25,149 bases of DNA from Chromera velia (GCA_018398765.1 JAHBMJ010005884.1:1-25149); one strand, 5' to 3'; positions 10,677-22,418 are shown, numbered from the stretch's first letter. Notes: generated from the letters alone by a model not told the origin. Translations and numbers: made by a program.

Positions 10677-11646
10677 TTGATTTTGATTGATTGCCAGTGA
10701 TTATATACATAATATATATATACATAATGTAGGCCTAGCACATAAGTGGGGATCTAGTGGGAATGATACAAAGCGGAGTCGACCTTCCTAGCTGAACCTA
10801 ACTACCACTTGAAAGTTGAAGCCGCATAATTGGATAAGTCTGAAAGTCCGCGTTGCAGGCGCAGATCTTTTAAGGTGTTTTAAAAGCTGAAGCCACATAT
10901 TTGAATAGTGCCTTAACCGCCTGCGCTGCAAGCGACGGTCTCTTAAAAAATAATGTTGTAAATATACATGATCTTTACTATATTTTTTAAAGTGCTACTT
11001 AGGTTTTGGAAGGTTGCGGGGTCGATTATAGCGGGGTCTGTACAAAAAAAAAAATGTAAATTAGTGGAATTTATTTGGTGATGAGCTATGATGAGCTCTT
11101 ACTAATTTCTCATAATGAATCTCATTCCGTCCTCTTCATTAAATCTGAGCTGCATCACATTGCGAAACAACTTCCCAAACTTGTCTGTCAAGCCCCATAG
11201 CCCCACGGCAAGCCTTTCTCGGACTTATCAGAACAGAATGAATTTCTCAGTGAAAACATGCCTGCACTAAACAGCTTAAAGCAGTTAAAAAAAAAAAAAG
11301 TGTTTGTGGCACAAAGAATACGTGTTGTTCGTTCTCATATTGATGGGGTAGGGGGGCGCCGAAAGGTGTGCTGTTGCTGGGGGGGCGGGGGGCCCGCGGC
11401 CCAGCCGTGGACCTGCATCATTTAGCATATCGTAGCCCCCGGCCATGGTATCTGTTAAGGCCCTTAGCCGCACCTATAGGAAAAAAAAGTCGAATTACCA
11501 ATAAATCGGGTTACATTTGCCTTTTAGGACCCGCTTTCCGGCAACTGTATACAGCGCGTGGCGAACATGCATACACCTTTTGTCTAACCTTAATGTATCA
11601 GTACATATATGCAAAAACACACATGGAAAGGAATTGTACGTAACTA
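10608..11646. other. gene-free spacer
   Basis: It opens with (TA)n at about 10640-10675, followed by mixed AT-rich DNA. Near 10810-10930 two loosely similar stretches (AAGCCGCATAATTGGATAAG and a diverged copy about 75 bp on) suggest an old short tandem repeat. A GC-rich patch lies at 11345-11470. I see no coding exon, tRNA or transposon protein. Confidence 0.5.
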
Positions 11647-12022
11647 CCGTATGTTCAATAATTCACCGCAAAATTTCAAAAGATGTAACTTTACAACGAT
11701 GAAAAGTTAGAAGCTAAAACTTTTTGTATGTAAACTCCCACTGATATAGAACCAATCCTTAAAAAATATATGTATTGACACAGCGGAGTCATAAGCAATG
11801 TTTTTTAATGCTTTATGAAAAACTTAGGTTTTTTGTTTGGAAGTCCGATTTTGCATTTTTTTTTTTTCTGATTATCTAAAGATTATGAAGTGCTCTAGAA
11901 AGCAAAAGTACGAATTCCAACCCCCAGCTGCATGTTTCTTTGCACGGCTATTTTAGAGCATCTTTCTTGAATATGTGAGATTTTTTTGAATTTTTTTAAA
12001 ACTCTATTTATTGAACATACGG
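11647..12022. mobile_element. MITE-like element, copy 1
   Basis: This AT-rich 376 bp element is bounded by terminal inverted repeats of about 15 bp: CCGTATGTTCAATAA at the left and TTATTGAACATACGG at the right. It has no transposase coding, so it would be non-autonomous. The left flank is TA and the right flank AA, so the target duplication is imperfect here. It is a near-identical direct copy of 12587-12963. Confidence 0.75.
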
Positions 12023-12586
12023 AATGCACGCTTGTAAAAAAATTAAGATAAAATGTTTTAACGTACATTCAGAGTTTCTTTCTTATAAATAAAGGCAAAC
12101 TACTCTTAGTTTTTATATATTATTAGAAAAGAGTACTGGGGCACTTTTTTTTAAAAAAATGTGTTTTTAATTAAAATGACTAAAATTATATACTGATCAG
12201 CATACATACCTAGATCAAATTCTTTTAAAATATTAGATCGCACTAAAAGGCCTAGAAGAAAGAAAAGTATCGTAGTATGAAAAGATTTAATTGTTATATA
12301 ACATAAAGTTGTTTACAATCTGTTTGCAAGTCTTTGTTTATGTGAAGTTTAATCACTAAGGTAATGGTACCCCAATGCCTCTACCACCTACTTTGCCCTT
12401 CCCTGGACCGCCCTACAGATGCACCTAATATAACTCTTTGGGAGGGACTGGATCAGATGAATAATGTGATTTTGATATTGTAGGGTGGCCTTCTGCAGGC
12501 TGGCAGCATGCATGCATGCAAGTTTTGACCGGCGCGCGGCCCCGTCTTGTCCTAGCGTGCGCTGAGGCCCGCCGCGGCCCAGTATA
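12023..12586. other. spacer between the two MITE copies
   Basis: It is AT-rich up to about 12350, then mixed. A (GCAT)n patch near 12508-12521 is followed by a GC-rich stretch (12528-12583), similar in character to the GC patches at 4250-4330 and 11370-11400. No gene is seen. Confidence 0.5.
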
Positions 12587-12963
12587 CCGCATGTTCAATA
12601 ATTCACCGCAAAATTTCAAAAGATGTAACTTTACAACGATGAAAAGTTAGAAGCTAAAACTTTTTGTGTGTAAACTCTCACTGATATAGAACCAATCCTT
12701 AAAAAATATATGTATTGACACAGCGGAGTCATAAGCAATGTTTTTTAATGCTTTATGAAAAACTTAGGTTTTTTGTTTGGAAGTCCGATTTTACATTTTT
12801 TTTTTTTTCTGATTATCTAAAGATTATGAAGTGCTCTAGAAAGCAAAAGTACGAATTCCAACCCCCAGCTGCATGTTTCTTTATACGGTTATTTTAGAGC
12901 ATCTTTCTTGAATATGTGAGATTTTTTTGAATTTTTTTAAAACTTTATTTATTGAACATACGG
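12587..12963. mobile_element. MITE-like element, copy 2
   Basis: This second copy of the 376-377 bp element is in the same orientation and has the same terminal inverted repeats (left end CCGCATGTTCAATAA, one mismatch). TA flanks it on both sides, which suggests a TA target duplication of the Tc1/mariner type. It differs from copy 1 by about eight substitutions, all transitions, and a poly-T length change. The short reading frame inside is not a gene. Confidence 0.78.
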
Positions 12964-13373
12964 TAGATTCGATCATCTGTATAGTTTTTGAGGAAGGCGA
13001 TAAAGCACACCATCTAAGTGAAGCTGTTCTAAATTGCTCCGTTGTTTGACTATACTACCAAGCTCAGTGGCAAGTTAAGACATGCCGCCTTACAGAGTCA
13101 GGAGTAAGCCGCATCACGACTGAGTGCGCTTGACAAAGAGGAAAAACGGTCAATTTGATCTGCAGGAACCTCTTTTTGCCCATCTTCTTTCTCTCTACTT
13201 AGCCCCTCTTGTCGTTCTTCAGCACCTGGTTTCTTGACTTCCTTCTACCTCTACTTGAGGATTTGGGACGCAAAATAACGCAAAATACTGTTTATATATA
13301 GTGTGTGTCGCTGTGGATGCTGTAGTATTCGCTTTGAAATATTATGGAGAGGCTCACCGCGTATAGGTCCAGC
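12964..13373. other. gene-free spacer
   Basis: Unique-looking sequence with no reading frame, repeat or RNA gene that I can support. Confidence 0.4.
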
Positions 13374-13550
13374 GCTTGGTGAGTTCAAGAGGGAGAAATG
13401 TGAGCAGAAGCCGTTTGAGCCTGTAGATAAAGCTAGGTAAGCAAGTGTGTGAATAGAAGCCGTTTGGGGGTGTAGATGAATGTTTGGGCGTGTGGGTACA
13501 CGGGTACAGAAAGTGTGTATGCAGTAATAGAATCCGCTTAGGCCTGTAGG
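13374..13550. repeat. satellite array, left part
   Basis: About three diverged units carry the core AGAAGCCGYTTGGGC...GTGTG, the same family as the array right of the LTR element. The array is interrupted at 13551 by the LTR element. Confidence 0.75.
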
Positions 13551-14156
13551 TGTTCTGTGCTACTGAGCGCCGCACAGAGATGGTTCAAGGCTAGGCTGGT
13601 CTGAGGACAGAAGCTAAAGGACTGGCCAGAAAGTTCACTTAAAGGCAGGCTTAAGGTTTAAATTCTCAGAGCAACACCTAGAGCTCTATACGACTCGACT
13701 CGATTCAATCTCGATCTATTGGCTAGCTTCTACTCAATCTAATCATGCATGGCTAACGCAGGAGACGTTAGAGACTGCCCCGTCTCCTTTTTATCCTGGC
13801 TTTCGACCATAACAATTAGAATCTCCTCTGCTTTCTCTCTGATTCTGGATAGGACGGCATGTAGAAAGAGACGCCGCATCTCCCAAGTATGAATCCGGTT
13901 GGGGACGCGCATGTATTTAATTGCCACCACAAAAATCAGTGGAACCACATAAATTGGGCCCACTGCGTTGTTTCCTCGTGGCATACCTGGGCATATCGAT
14001 TTGTTCCGGGGCCCTGGGTCCTGCGCGGCCTACTTTGCGCGGCCCTGGCCCATTGCTTTGCCCACGGGTAGCCCTAGGCGCCTGCGGCTGGTCTAAATGG
14101 CTGTAAGGCCCGCCACCTCCCGCGGCTCCTGGCGCGCCCAAGTAGGATATCACACA
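13551..14156 (-). repeat. 3' LTR of the LARD-like element
   Basis: This 606 bp repeat has TG...CA ends and is the left copy on the plus strand. It is colinear with 16590-17195 without visible indels. Its right edge abuts the polypurine tract. Confidence 0.85.
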
Positions 14157-14158
14157 TG

Positions 14159-14169
14159 CCCCTTCCTTC
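14159..14169 (-). other. polypurine tract of the LARD-like element
   Basis: The minus strand reads GAAGGAAGGGG, followed by CA and then the LTR start TGTGTGAT. This is the expected place and composition for a plus-strand primer site of a minus-strand LTR element. Confidence 0.6.
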
Positions 14170-15361
14170 ACGGGATTCTTCCTTAAAAAAGAAGAATTTT
14201 ATTTACGCATCACTGCTACGGGCGTGCATATACAAAAAAAACAAACGAACCAAAGAAAAACTGTGGAGACGGAGAGGAACGGTGGAGATGCTTCAAAGAG
14301 ATGGCTCTGACTTATGTTGTTATATTATTATGTAACACTAATGAAACTTCTTTCTATATGCCCCTAAGGCTTCCTTCACAAAGCCTTCCTTACACTTCCT
14401 TATTCTATTTTTCTCCCCTATCTTCTCTTATATATATGCTTGTATAGTCCTTATTGTATAAGCTTGGCTCTTGAAGACTACAGAAGACTATAGAAGACTA
14501 TACCTTTGATGTGCAGTTTATCGTTCGTGCGTGGAGAAGAAGTCTGGTCGCCTCCCCCCCCCCGACGTGACCTTATGCGCCCCCACCTCGAGTAACTGAC
14601 CTAGTTTGCGTGTCCTGCACTAGGTGAATGGTAGCCTTCGATTTGCCTTTCTACCATGCTCTTATGTATGATAGTTGTTATGTTGCATGCGTGGTGCCCA
14701 ACTCGTTCCGTCTCGTCTCCTATTCAGATCGAAGTGAGAGATTCGGCCGAGCTCAGACTCGTCATCTAAGTCTTCCTCCTCTTTCATCTTCCACATCTGT
14801 GCACCTTCGGAATCCTCTATAGATACGTTCTTTTCGCATATTTCCTGGTCCTTCTGGATGCTTTCGAGGTCCCCGAAGAGGTCCTCCGAAGCGTTCTCGT
14901 TTTGAGAGGGTTGTTCGTTCCCCTCTGCGTTTGCCTCTCCTTGTTTTTGCGGCTGTGCCTGCTACTGCTGTGGCTGATTCTGTGCATTGATAAGGCTCTG
15001 TCGGTGAGCATGAAGTTCGATTTTGTAGGCCTTCTCTGTCAGGAGGGTCTGTAAGAATCGGACTACTTCCACTCCAGTCCCTCTCTTAATGCTGATAATC
15101 GTGGGTCTCTCTCTCTATGTCATTTTCTACACACACACGGAACAGCAAGCAAAAAACGACTAGGTGAGAAACAACACCAGACGCAACATTTATTCACTTC
15201 AGCACATCCACTTTCGGCCGCAGCAGGCATCCCACGGAAAATTTTTCTTTCGCACAAACAATCTTCCCGCTCTCTCAGTGCTAAAAAAAAAAAAAAAAGC
15301 TTTCAACCACCGTGCGTGCAAGAGTCAATCAAATGCCTTCATTATCAACCGAGACAACATA

Positions 15362-15850
15362 CAGACAGACGGGGAGAGGGGCGGATAGAAGAAAGAGGGA
15401 AAGGGAAGGGGTAGATAGACAGAGGAGAAGAGGTGGATAGAAGAAAGAGGGAAAGGGAGTGTAGATAGAAGGGAAGGGGCAGATAGAAGAAAGAGAGAAG
15501 GAGGAGAAGAAACGACACGAGACAAAAGATCGCCAACGGAGCACAAAAGAGATCAAAGTAACCCACCATGTGCAGCACAAGCTTACAGATAGTCGTCCAG
15601 GTCCCAGAAAGCAAGAAAACGATCAGTGTGAATCTGCATGAATACATAAATGGATGCATGATAGAATAATATACAAATACATGAAATGCATGGAAGTTTA
15701 GAGCAGAAAGGATGGGGAGCGGATATAAGAAAGAGGAAAACGGGGGGAATGGATAGCAAATGGAATGGATGGCGAGAAGAAAGAGGGAAACGGGGGGGTA
15801 GAATAGATAGATAGGTGGGAAGGGTGGACAAAAGAAAGAGAGACGGGAGA
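15362..15850. repeat. purine-rich minisatellite inside the LARD
   Basis: Repeats of the form GGATAGAAGAAAGAGGGAAAGGG recur about every 30-65 bp, tightly at 15380-15500 and loosely to about 15850. They explain the long Ser/Phe/Leu/Pro-rich minus-strand frames. Confidence 0.75.
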
Positions 15851-16569
15851 GGGAGTAGATAAAAACAGTAGATAGGCAAACACAGGCGTACGCAAACGGC
15901 AAAGCGAGCCTGAAGGAAGGCCAGAGATGTCGGAAAATGAGAGACGAAAGTGGATGAGCTCAGAAAAGAACGACAGAAGAAAAGAGAAAGATCGAATGAC
16001 AGACGAGAAGATAAACCCAAGCCACATGAAAAATTTTTCTAAATAAAAGACTGACTAGAATTAGTAAGACCCAGCAAAGGGAAGCAGACAGGCAGAGAGA
16101 AGTCACACCTGCAGACAGCAAGCATAGAGATAGAAAGGTGAAGGGATGATCTTGACCATAGCCGTCTATCCGATCTTGACGGTTAGCCTAAACGAAACGC
16201 AGTAACGTGGACTTAAGGCCTAAAGGACATAGCCAGGCATCCTGGGGGTGTTCAGAGGCATAGTACCGGGTCCGTCTTGGAAGGTAGAAGGTTGCATCGG
16301 ACACAGATCATCAGCAGGACAAGAGTCTTGCACCTTTATAAAATAAATGAAAGGAATAGAAAGATAGGCATTCACATAAAGAGGCCAGAATGAAAAGGAG
16401 ACGGGAAGGAGAAGATATGTTAGACTGAGCAAACAAGGTCAGGCACACAAGAGAGACCAGACTGACCGATCTGAATGTCGGAGCCCTGACAGTGTATCGG
16501 TACCTGCGAACATTCACAAAATTCAAGGGTAGCCGGCCCCACAAAAATTGGATCACTCAAAATTATGAT

Positions 16570-16587
16570 AACCACATGGTGTCACCA
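16570..16587 (-). other. candidate primer-binding site of the LARD
   Basis: Two bases inside the upstream (right-hand) LTR, the minus strand reads TGGTGACACCATGTGGTT. The plus strand therefore ends ...GTGTCACCA, like a tRNA 3' end with CCA. The priming tRNA was not identified. Confidence 0.5.
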
Positions 16588-16589
16588 AA

Positions 16590-17195
16590 TGTTCTATGCT
16601 ACTGAGCGCCGCACAGAGATGGCTCAAGGCTAGGCTGGTCTGAGGACAGAAGCTAAAGGACTGGCCAGAAAGTTCACTTAAAAACAGGCTTAAGGTTCAA
16701 ATTCTCAGAGCAACACCTAGAGCTCTATACGACTCGACTCGATTCAATCTCGATCTATTGGCTAGCTTCTACTCAATCTAATTACGCATGGCTAACGCAA
16801 AAGACGTCAAAGACTGCCCCATCTCCTTTTTGTCCTGGCTTTCGACCACAACAATTGGAATCTCCTCTGTTTTCTCTCTGATTCTGGATAGGACGGCATG
16901 TAGAAAGAGACGCCGCATCTCCTAAGTATAGATCCGGTTGGGGACGCGCGTGTATTTAATCGCTACTACAAAAATCAGTGGAACCACATAAATTGGGCCC
17001 GCTGCATTGTTTCTTCGTGGTATACCTGGGCATATCGATTTGTTCCGGGGCCCTGGGTCCTGCGCGGCCTACTTTGCGCGGCCCTGGCCCATTGCTTTGC
17101 CCGCAGGCAGCCCTAGGCGCCCGCGGCTGGTCTAAATAGCTGTAAGGCCCGCCACCTCCCGTAGCTCCTGGCGCGCCCAAGTAGGACATCACACA
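16590..17195 (-). repeat. 5' LTR of the LARD-like element
   Basis: This is the right-hand 606 bp LTR. For a minus-strand element it is the upstream LTR carrying the promoter. By eye it differs from the other LTR only by transitions. Confidence 0.85.
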
Positions 17196-18420
17196 AGTGG
17201 ATGAATGAAGAGAGATAGAGAGAGCAAGCATGTTTATGAGTATGTATGGGTTTGTGAACAGAAGCTATTTGTATGAACATGCGGGCGAGACAAGGAGAAC
17301 AAGTGTGTGAACAGAAGCCACTTAGGCCTGTGGATGAATGAAGAGAGATCAATTGTGTGTCATTGAAGAAAAGCCGCTTGGGCCGCTGGTTAGGCCTGTG
17401 GATGAATGAAGAGAGATTAACTGTGTGAACAGAAACATACAGAAGCCGCTTAGGCCTGTGGATAAGTAAAAAGAGACAGGGAGAACGAGTGTGTAAACAG
17501 AAGCCATTTGGGCATGTGGATGAATAAAGGGAGAAAAGGAGATACAAGGAGAGCAAGTGTGTGAACAGAAGCCGTTTGGGCATGTGGGTGAATGAAGGGA
17601 GATAAGGAGATACAAGGAGAGCGAGTGTGTGAACAGAAGCCGCTTGGGCGTGCGGGCGAAGAAAGAGAGATAAGAAGAACAAACGTATAAACCGAAGCTA
17701 GGAACAGGAGCCGTTTAGGCCCGTGGATAGATGAAGAAAGATCAATTGTGTGTCATTGAATAAAAGCCACTCGAGCCTATGGCTAGGCCTGTAGATGAAT
17801 GAAGAGATATTAAGTGTGTGAACAGAAGCCGCTTAGGCCTGCTGATGAATTAAGAGAGACAGGGAGAGTAAGTGTATGAACAGAAGCCGTTTGGGCATGT
17901 GGGTGAATGAAGAGAGACAAAGAGATACAAAGAGAGCAAGTGTATGAACAGAAGCCGCTTGGGCCTCATGCAGTGAATCAATGAAGAATAATGACGAGAG
18001 ACATGGAGAGCAAATGTGTAAACAGAAGCCGTTTTGGGTGTTATGACGGTGTGGGTAAATGAACACAGGTAAAGAAAGTGAGTGTGTGAAGCGGTGTGAG
18101 TAGGCTAGGTAAAGAGGAGCCGTTTGGCTAGCCGTTTGGGCGTATGGGTGAATAAAGAGGGACAAGGACTCACACAAGCATGATGTTTGCATGGGCGTGT
18201 GGGTACCTGAATAAATAGAGACAGCCTATTACTAAGAGAGAATGAGACTCAGTATGTAAATAGAATTTCAAGCCGCTAGGGCCTGAAATAGAAGTAAACG
18301 AAGAGAGATAAAGAGAGCGAGTGTGTGAATAAAAACCGTTCGGGCGTGGGGATGTGAAAGTATTAATAAAAACCATTAACTTTGGGCATGTGGAGAAGTG
18401 ATCGAAGACAGACAAGAAAA
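17196..18420. repeat. satellite array with higher-order period
   Basis: About sixteen diverged tandem units of roughly 53-74 bp share the core AGAAGCCGCTTGGGC, then GTGGGTGAATGAAG, a GAGA/AAGGAGA-rich stretch and GTGTGTGAAC. A variant containing CAATTGTGTGTCATTGAA occurs at about 17350-17367 and again about 393 bp later, with similar neighbours, which indicates a higher-order unit of several monomers. The minus-strand frames over this block are repeat translations. Confidence 0.85.
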
Positions 18421-18530
18421 ATGAGGAAGTAAGTGAGTGAGCAAGTGAGACAGTGAGTGAGTGGATGAGTGAAAAAAGCAAAAATGACTTAGTGAGTCAG
18501 TGACTAAGTGTGTTAGTGAGTGAGTAAGTG
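18421..18530. repeat. (GAGT)n-type degenerate tetranucleotide repeat
   Basis: Degenerate GTGAGTGA/AAGTGAGTGAG units adjoin the satellite's right end. Confidence 0.8.
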
Positions 18531-18789
18531 GGCACAGTTAACTACAGCAACTAATACAGCAAGCGTAGCAAGCGTATAGTTTTGGTCTTGTATAACGTTG
18601 TGTTCAAACATTTTATAGACTAGTTAAGACTAGCTCATAGTCTCAGTCATAGATGATTTAAAAGAGCAAGTTAATAATAGAAGGTGTATATAATGCTTGG
18701 CTACTACTAGAATAATCTATAAATGAAAGTAAATTAAAGATAATGACAAAAACTTTAAGATTACAGCATGTGTGTCTGTATGTAAAACA

Positions 18790-18824
<35 letters not shown>

Positions 18825-19517
18825 ACTCCGTAAATAAAAAATAAAAATGTAAGTAGATTTAAGCGGGGAGTATTATGATTTTTATTTTATATATTTTTTA
18901 ATTTTTTTATATAAGCAAAAATAATTTGTTAAAGATTTATCAGTAATGTGTTGGTGCGGTTACAATTTCATTTTCTTTTTCACGCTTATTCACGTTAACA
19001 CCATGTGTTAGCGAAGTCTTGTACGTCATTAATTTTCTTATTAGCAAACGAATCTAATAGCAGAGCTCTTCTTATTTCTTCGCCCTTCTCAATCGCCTTG
19101 AAGCCCGTCTAGCCGTCTCCGGCCTTCTGCGGCATTTACAGATACCGCGGCTACGCCTTTGCGCGGCCAACAACCTGTTGCATGTACCACGATTGAATGA
19201 ACGCACCTCTCACCCTATCTCACCCCTGGGGGCCACGGCATGTCCCGTAGGGACATTACAATCATTGCATGGCTGATCAACATCTGCAACATCACCGGCT
19301 GGGTGCGCTTGCAAATCTGAGCTCTTGTTCCGCGATGAGAGGAATCAGAATCATAATCAGATTTCTCAGTTTGCAGAACGGTTTTCTCTGATTTCGTGCA
19401 TGTAGCAGCTGCTGGGTGTAGGGAAAAAATCTAAGCGAAGGGTTTCGAGCAGATCATCTGAAAGGGAACGACAGTCTACTACGGGGAGCAGTGAGGGAGA
19501 CGGCCAATTAAGCTACA
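18531..19517. other. AT-rich spacer upstream of the FG-GAP gene
   Basis: It contains an (AT)n tract at about 18792-18832 and a GC-rich patch at about 19090-19170. The last 300 bp before 19518 should hold the promoter of the downstream gene, but I see no recognisable core element there. No gene is supported. Confidence 0.5.
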
Positions 19518-20161
19518 ATGCGACTCAGCGCATTTCGCTTTGAATTTTTAGCCTCGTGTCTTGTTTTTGCCGCTGTGGCACGTACAACATGGGCGGCGGA
19601 CGAGAAGGAAAGGGAGACGGAAGAGAAGGTTTGTGCGGGGGGGCGCTTTCGTCTGCATGCGTGAGCACAAGTTCATGTTTTTCTGCTCCCGTTGGTGGAT
19701 ACGCTATTTTTGTTTCAGAGGGAGAAGAGGATAAGCCGAATCTACCCGCCGCCACTTGACTGTAATTCAACTCCCTGCTTTCTTATTCAAACCGATAAAT
19801 GTGCCTCACTCTTTGTCCCACTTGGCTGGAGAAGGTGCAAATGCGAGACGCTGTATAACGGGGGAGAGGCACACACAGGAACCGTCCTCCTGTATGACAG
19901 CGTCCTTTCGTTCTCACTCACATTCTCTCCTTGGTCTCCTGAAGAGGCCATTCTGAAGTTCTCACTGTTGCTGCGAAAATCTGTGTGCTCGTGTATTAAT
20001 ATTGATATCTGCGTTGGGTCGATGACAACCTCGCGACTTTCCTTCCTTTCCCGAGAGATCTTCTCTCACCCCGGTCTCTCCCCCCCTTCCTCTCCGGACG
20101 CCCTAACCTCTCTCTCTCTCTCTCTCTCTNNNNNNNNNNNNNNNNNNNNTCTCTCTCTCGT

Positions 20162-20219
<58 letters not shown>

Positions 20220-20238
20220 GGTATGCGTGTGTATGTGT

Positions 20239-20274
<36 letters not shown>

Positions 20275-22208
20275 GCGGGCATGAATTTTGACCTTGGGAA
20301 GATGTTTGAGGGTCTGAAGGGCTCCCTGAAAATGCCCGATGGAGACCTGAACAAGTTCGGCGATCTCTTCGGGGATCTCTCTCACTTGAAGAACCTCTTC
20401 GGCAAGGAGGGGGGGGACGGGGAGGGGGCCGACGTCTTGAAAGATCTGGACCTCTCGAAACTCTTTGACGGATTGAAGGAGAAGAAAGACGGACTGAAAG
20501 ATAAAGAGAAAAAAAAGGGTTGGTGAACCGGGTGCACTCTTCCTGCCTGCCTGTCGGTTTGTTCGCTTGCTTGCTTGTATGAATCTGCTGATTTTATATC
20601 CTCTTCTCCCCCCCCTCTTTCCCCCTTTGTATGTACCCCTTCGTGTTCCCCGTTCCCTCTCCCCGTATCGATATCCCCTCCTCCTGCTGACTTGCCCTGA
20701 CGCACGCACTTTACTTTTCTGCCTGCCCCTTTGCCTGCGTGCATGCAGACATGCTCGGGGAGTGCGATGGACCGGGGACGGCCTGCCGGGCCGATGGGGT
20801 CCCTCTCTGTCGTTGCGCTTCGAATTCCTTCTGTGCGAGCTCTGAGACCGAAGGGACAGGAAACGGGAACACCTGCGTCCTCGGAGCAGGCCAAAATTGT
20901 ACGAAGGCAGCAGAGCAGGTGGGTGGGTGGGTGGGAGGAATCCATTGCAATTAAGGGCGGGTCGGTGTGCCGACATCGGGATGCCCTGCCGGGGGGGGGG
21001 AGCGTCCATGTTCAGATCTAGGTTCAGATAGATGGATGGATGGATTCAATTGAAGTCTCAAATGGGAAGAGGCCTTCTCCCAGGCATCCACGAAGCGAAG
21101 CATCCATTTCCTAGTCAAAAGATGGGCGGAGTAGATGATGAACAGAATTCTTGGGACAGCTTTCTTTCTGGTCATGTGCGGATGGATGTGCGAAGTTTGC
21201 TCATGGGCAGACTGGAGGTCGGTGTAGTTCGATCGGTGCTGTATGTGCTGTCTTGTGTGCCTGCCTGCATGTCCGTCCGAAAGAGTGAGTTTGAATGAAA
21301 GAAAGAAATAAATGAAATCCAATCGAATCAACGGATGGATGGACCCACCCACGCAGGAGTGTGCCTCTGGGAGGTGTAGCAGGAAGACCAAAGGGTCCCC
21401 GGAGGGCGAGTGCAGTCTCGGGTCAAAGGGGTCTCCCTGCTCTGGTCAGTCGGCTAATCAGTCAGTGAGAGGGTCAATGAGGGAGTGGGTGAGAGAGTGA
21501 GTGAACCTCTGTTTGTCTGTCGGCTTGTTTTTTGACGATCTGTTTCAATTTTTTTTTTTCTTTCCGACTTTCTGTCTGTCGAGAAAAAAAAAGAATCAAA
21601 CAAACAGACAGTCTAGGAGACAAAGAAAGAGAGAGAGAGAAGCTGAAAGTATTTTTTAGTCAAGGAAGGAGGTTGCGGCGAAAGACAGAAAAGAATAACC
21701 GCTCTTTTTTTACGAAGGCGGAAAGACGAAGAAAGGGAAAAAGAGAGAATCACAGAATTTGTCTATCAGTTTGTCTTATCTCAGAAGAAAGAAAGAACAG
21801 AAAGAGTGAAAAGTAAGTCATTCAGTCGATCTTTCTATCTATCTATCTATCTAGTATCTGTCTGTCTGTCTATATAGTCTGTCTGTCCGTCTGGCTCTCT
21901 CTCTCTCTCTCTCCACTTGCAGATCCTAGTGACTGCATCACCTTCTCGTCGCCTAAATTGGCCTGCAACAGCACCACGGGAACATGTGATGAGTGCGGAC
22001 CCGGCCGTTCGTGCAATGCGACGGGGGCTCTAGAGGGTTGCTGTGAGCCCTATAGATGTGAAAAGGGGCGTGTCTTTGAGGAGGGAGGCAGAAGAAGACT
22101 CTCTACGTGTGTGGGGGAAGTAGAGAAGGGGGAGCTAGGAGAGCTGAAGACCCGGTGTTGTGCCGACACTCTGGGCCCTCCGTGCGGGGGGTCCAATTCG
22201 AATTGCTG

Positions 22209-22244
<36 letters not shown>

Positions 22245-22369
22245 TTTCGGGATGGACGCCTGTTGACGCTGTGTTTCTTTCTTTCTTTCTTTTCTTTCTT
22301 TCTTTCTTTCTTTCTTTCTTTCCTGTCTTGCGTCTGTGCTTTTTTGGCCCTCTCGTTCTCTTTCCGTCT

Positions 22370-22418
<49 letters not shown>

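Larger units (their letters stand above)
14157..16589 (-). other. internal region of the LARD-like element, non-coding
   Basis: No reverse transcriptase, integrase, protease or gag motif is seen in any frame. On the plus strand it contains an A-run at 15283-15298, a purine-rich minisatellite at about 15362-15520 with further diverged units to about 15850, and otherwise unremarkable sequence. Confidence 0.6.
13551..17195 (-). mobile_element. non-autonomous LTR retrotransposon (LARD-like)
   Basis: Two 606 bp direct repeats (13551-14156 and 16590-17195) flank 2.4 kb of internal sequence without gag or pol. On the minus strand the LTRs start TGTGTGAT and end AGAACA. A primer-binding-site candidate follows the upstream LTR, and a polypurine tract precedes the downstream one, so the element reads right to left. 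Minus-strand reading frames inside are low-complexity translations of purine-rich minisatellites. The internal size fits a LARD or a deleted derivative that needs proteins from elsewhere. The LTRs differ at about 35 positions (5-6%), so the insertion is not recent. A clean target duplication is not visible (GTAGG against AGTGG). Confidence 0.78.

Noticed and set aside
12715-12897. Short frame inside MITE copy 2
   Set aside because: AT-rich, low-complexity, and not preserved as a protein in copy 1.
15325-16556. Long minus-strand frames inside the LARD as gag or membrane proteins
   Set aside because: They are Ser/Leu/Phe/Pro repeats from purine-rich minisatellites, overlap in several frames, and show no retroviral motif.
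17196-18420. CRISPR-like regular repeats
   Set aside because: Units are diverged, variable in length and without unique spacers; this is a eukaryotic satellite.
17113-18481. Minus-strand frames over the satellite as repeat proteins
   Set aside because: They follow the satellite period, drift in frame between units and have no start or splice context.
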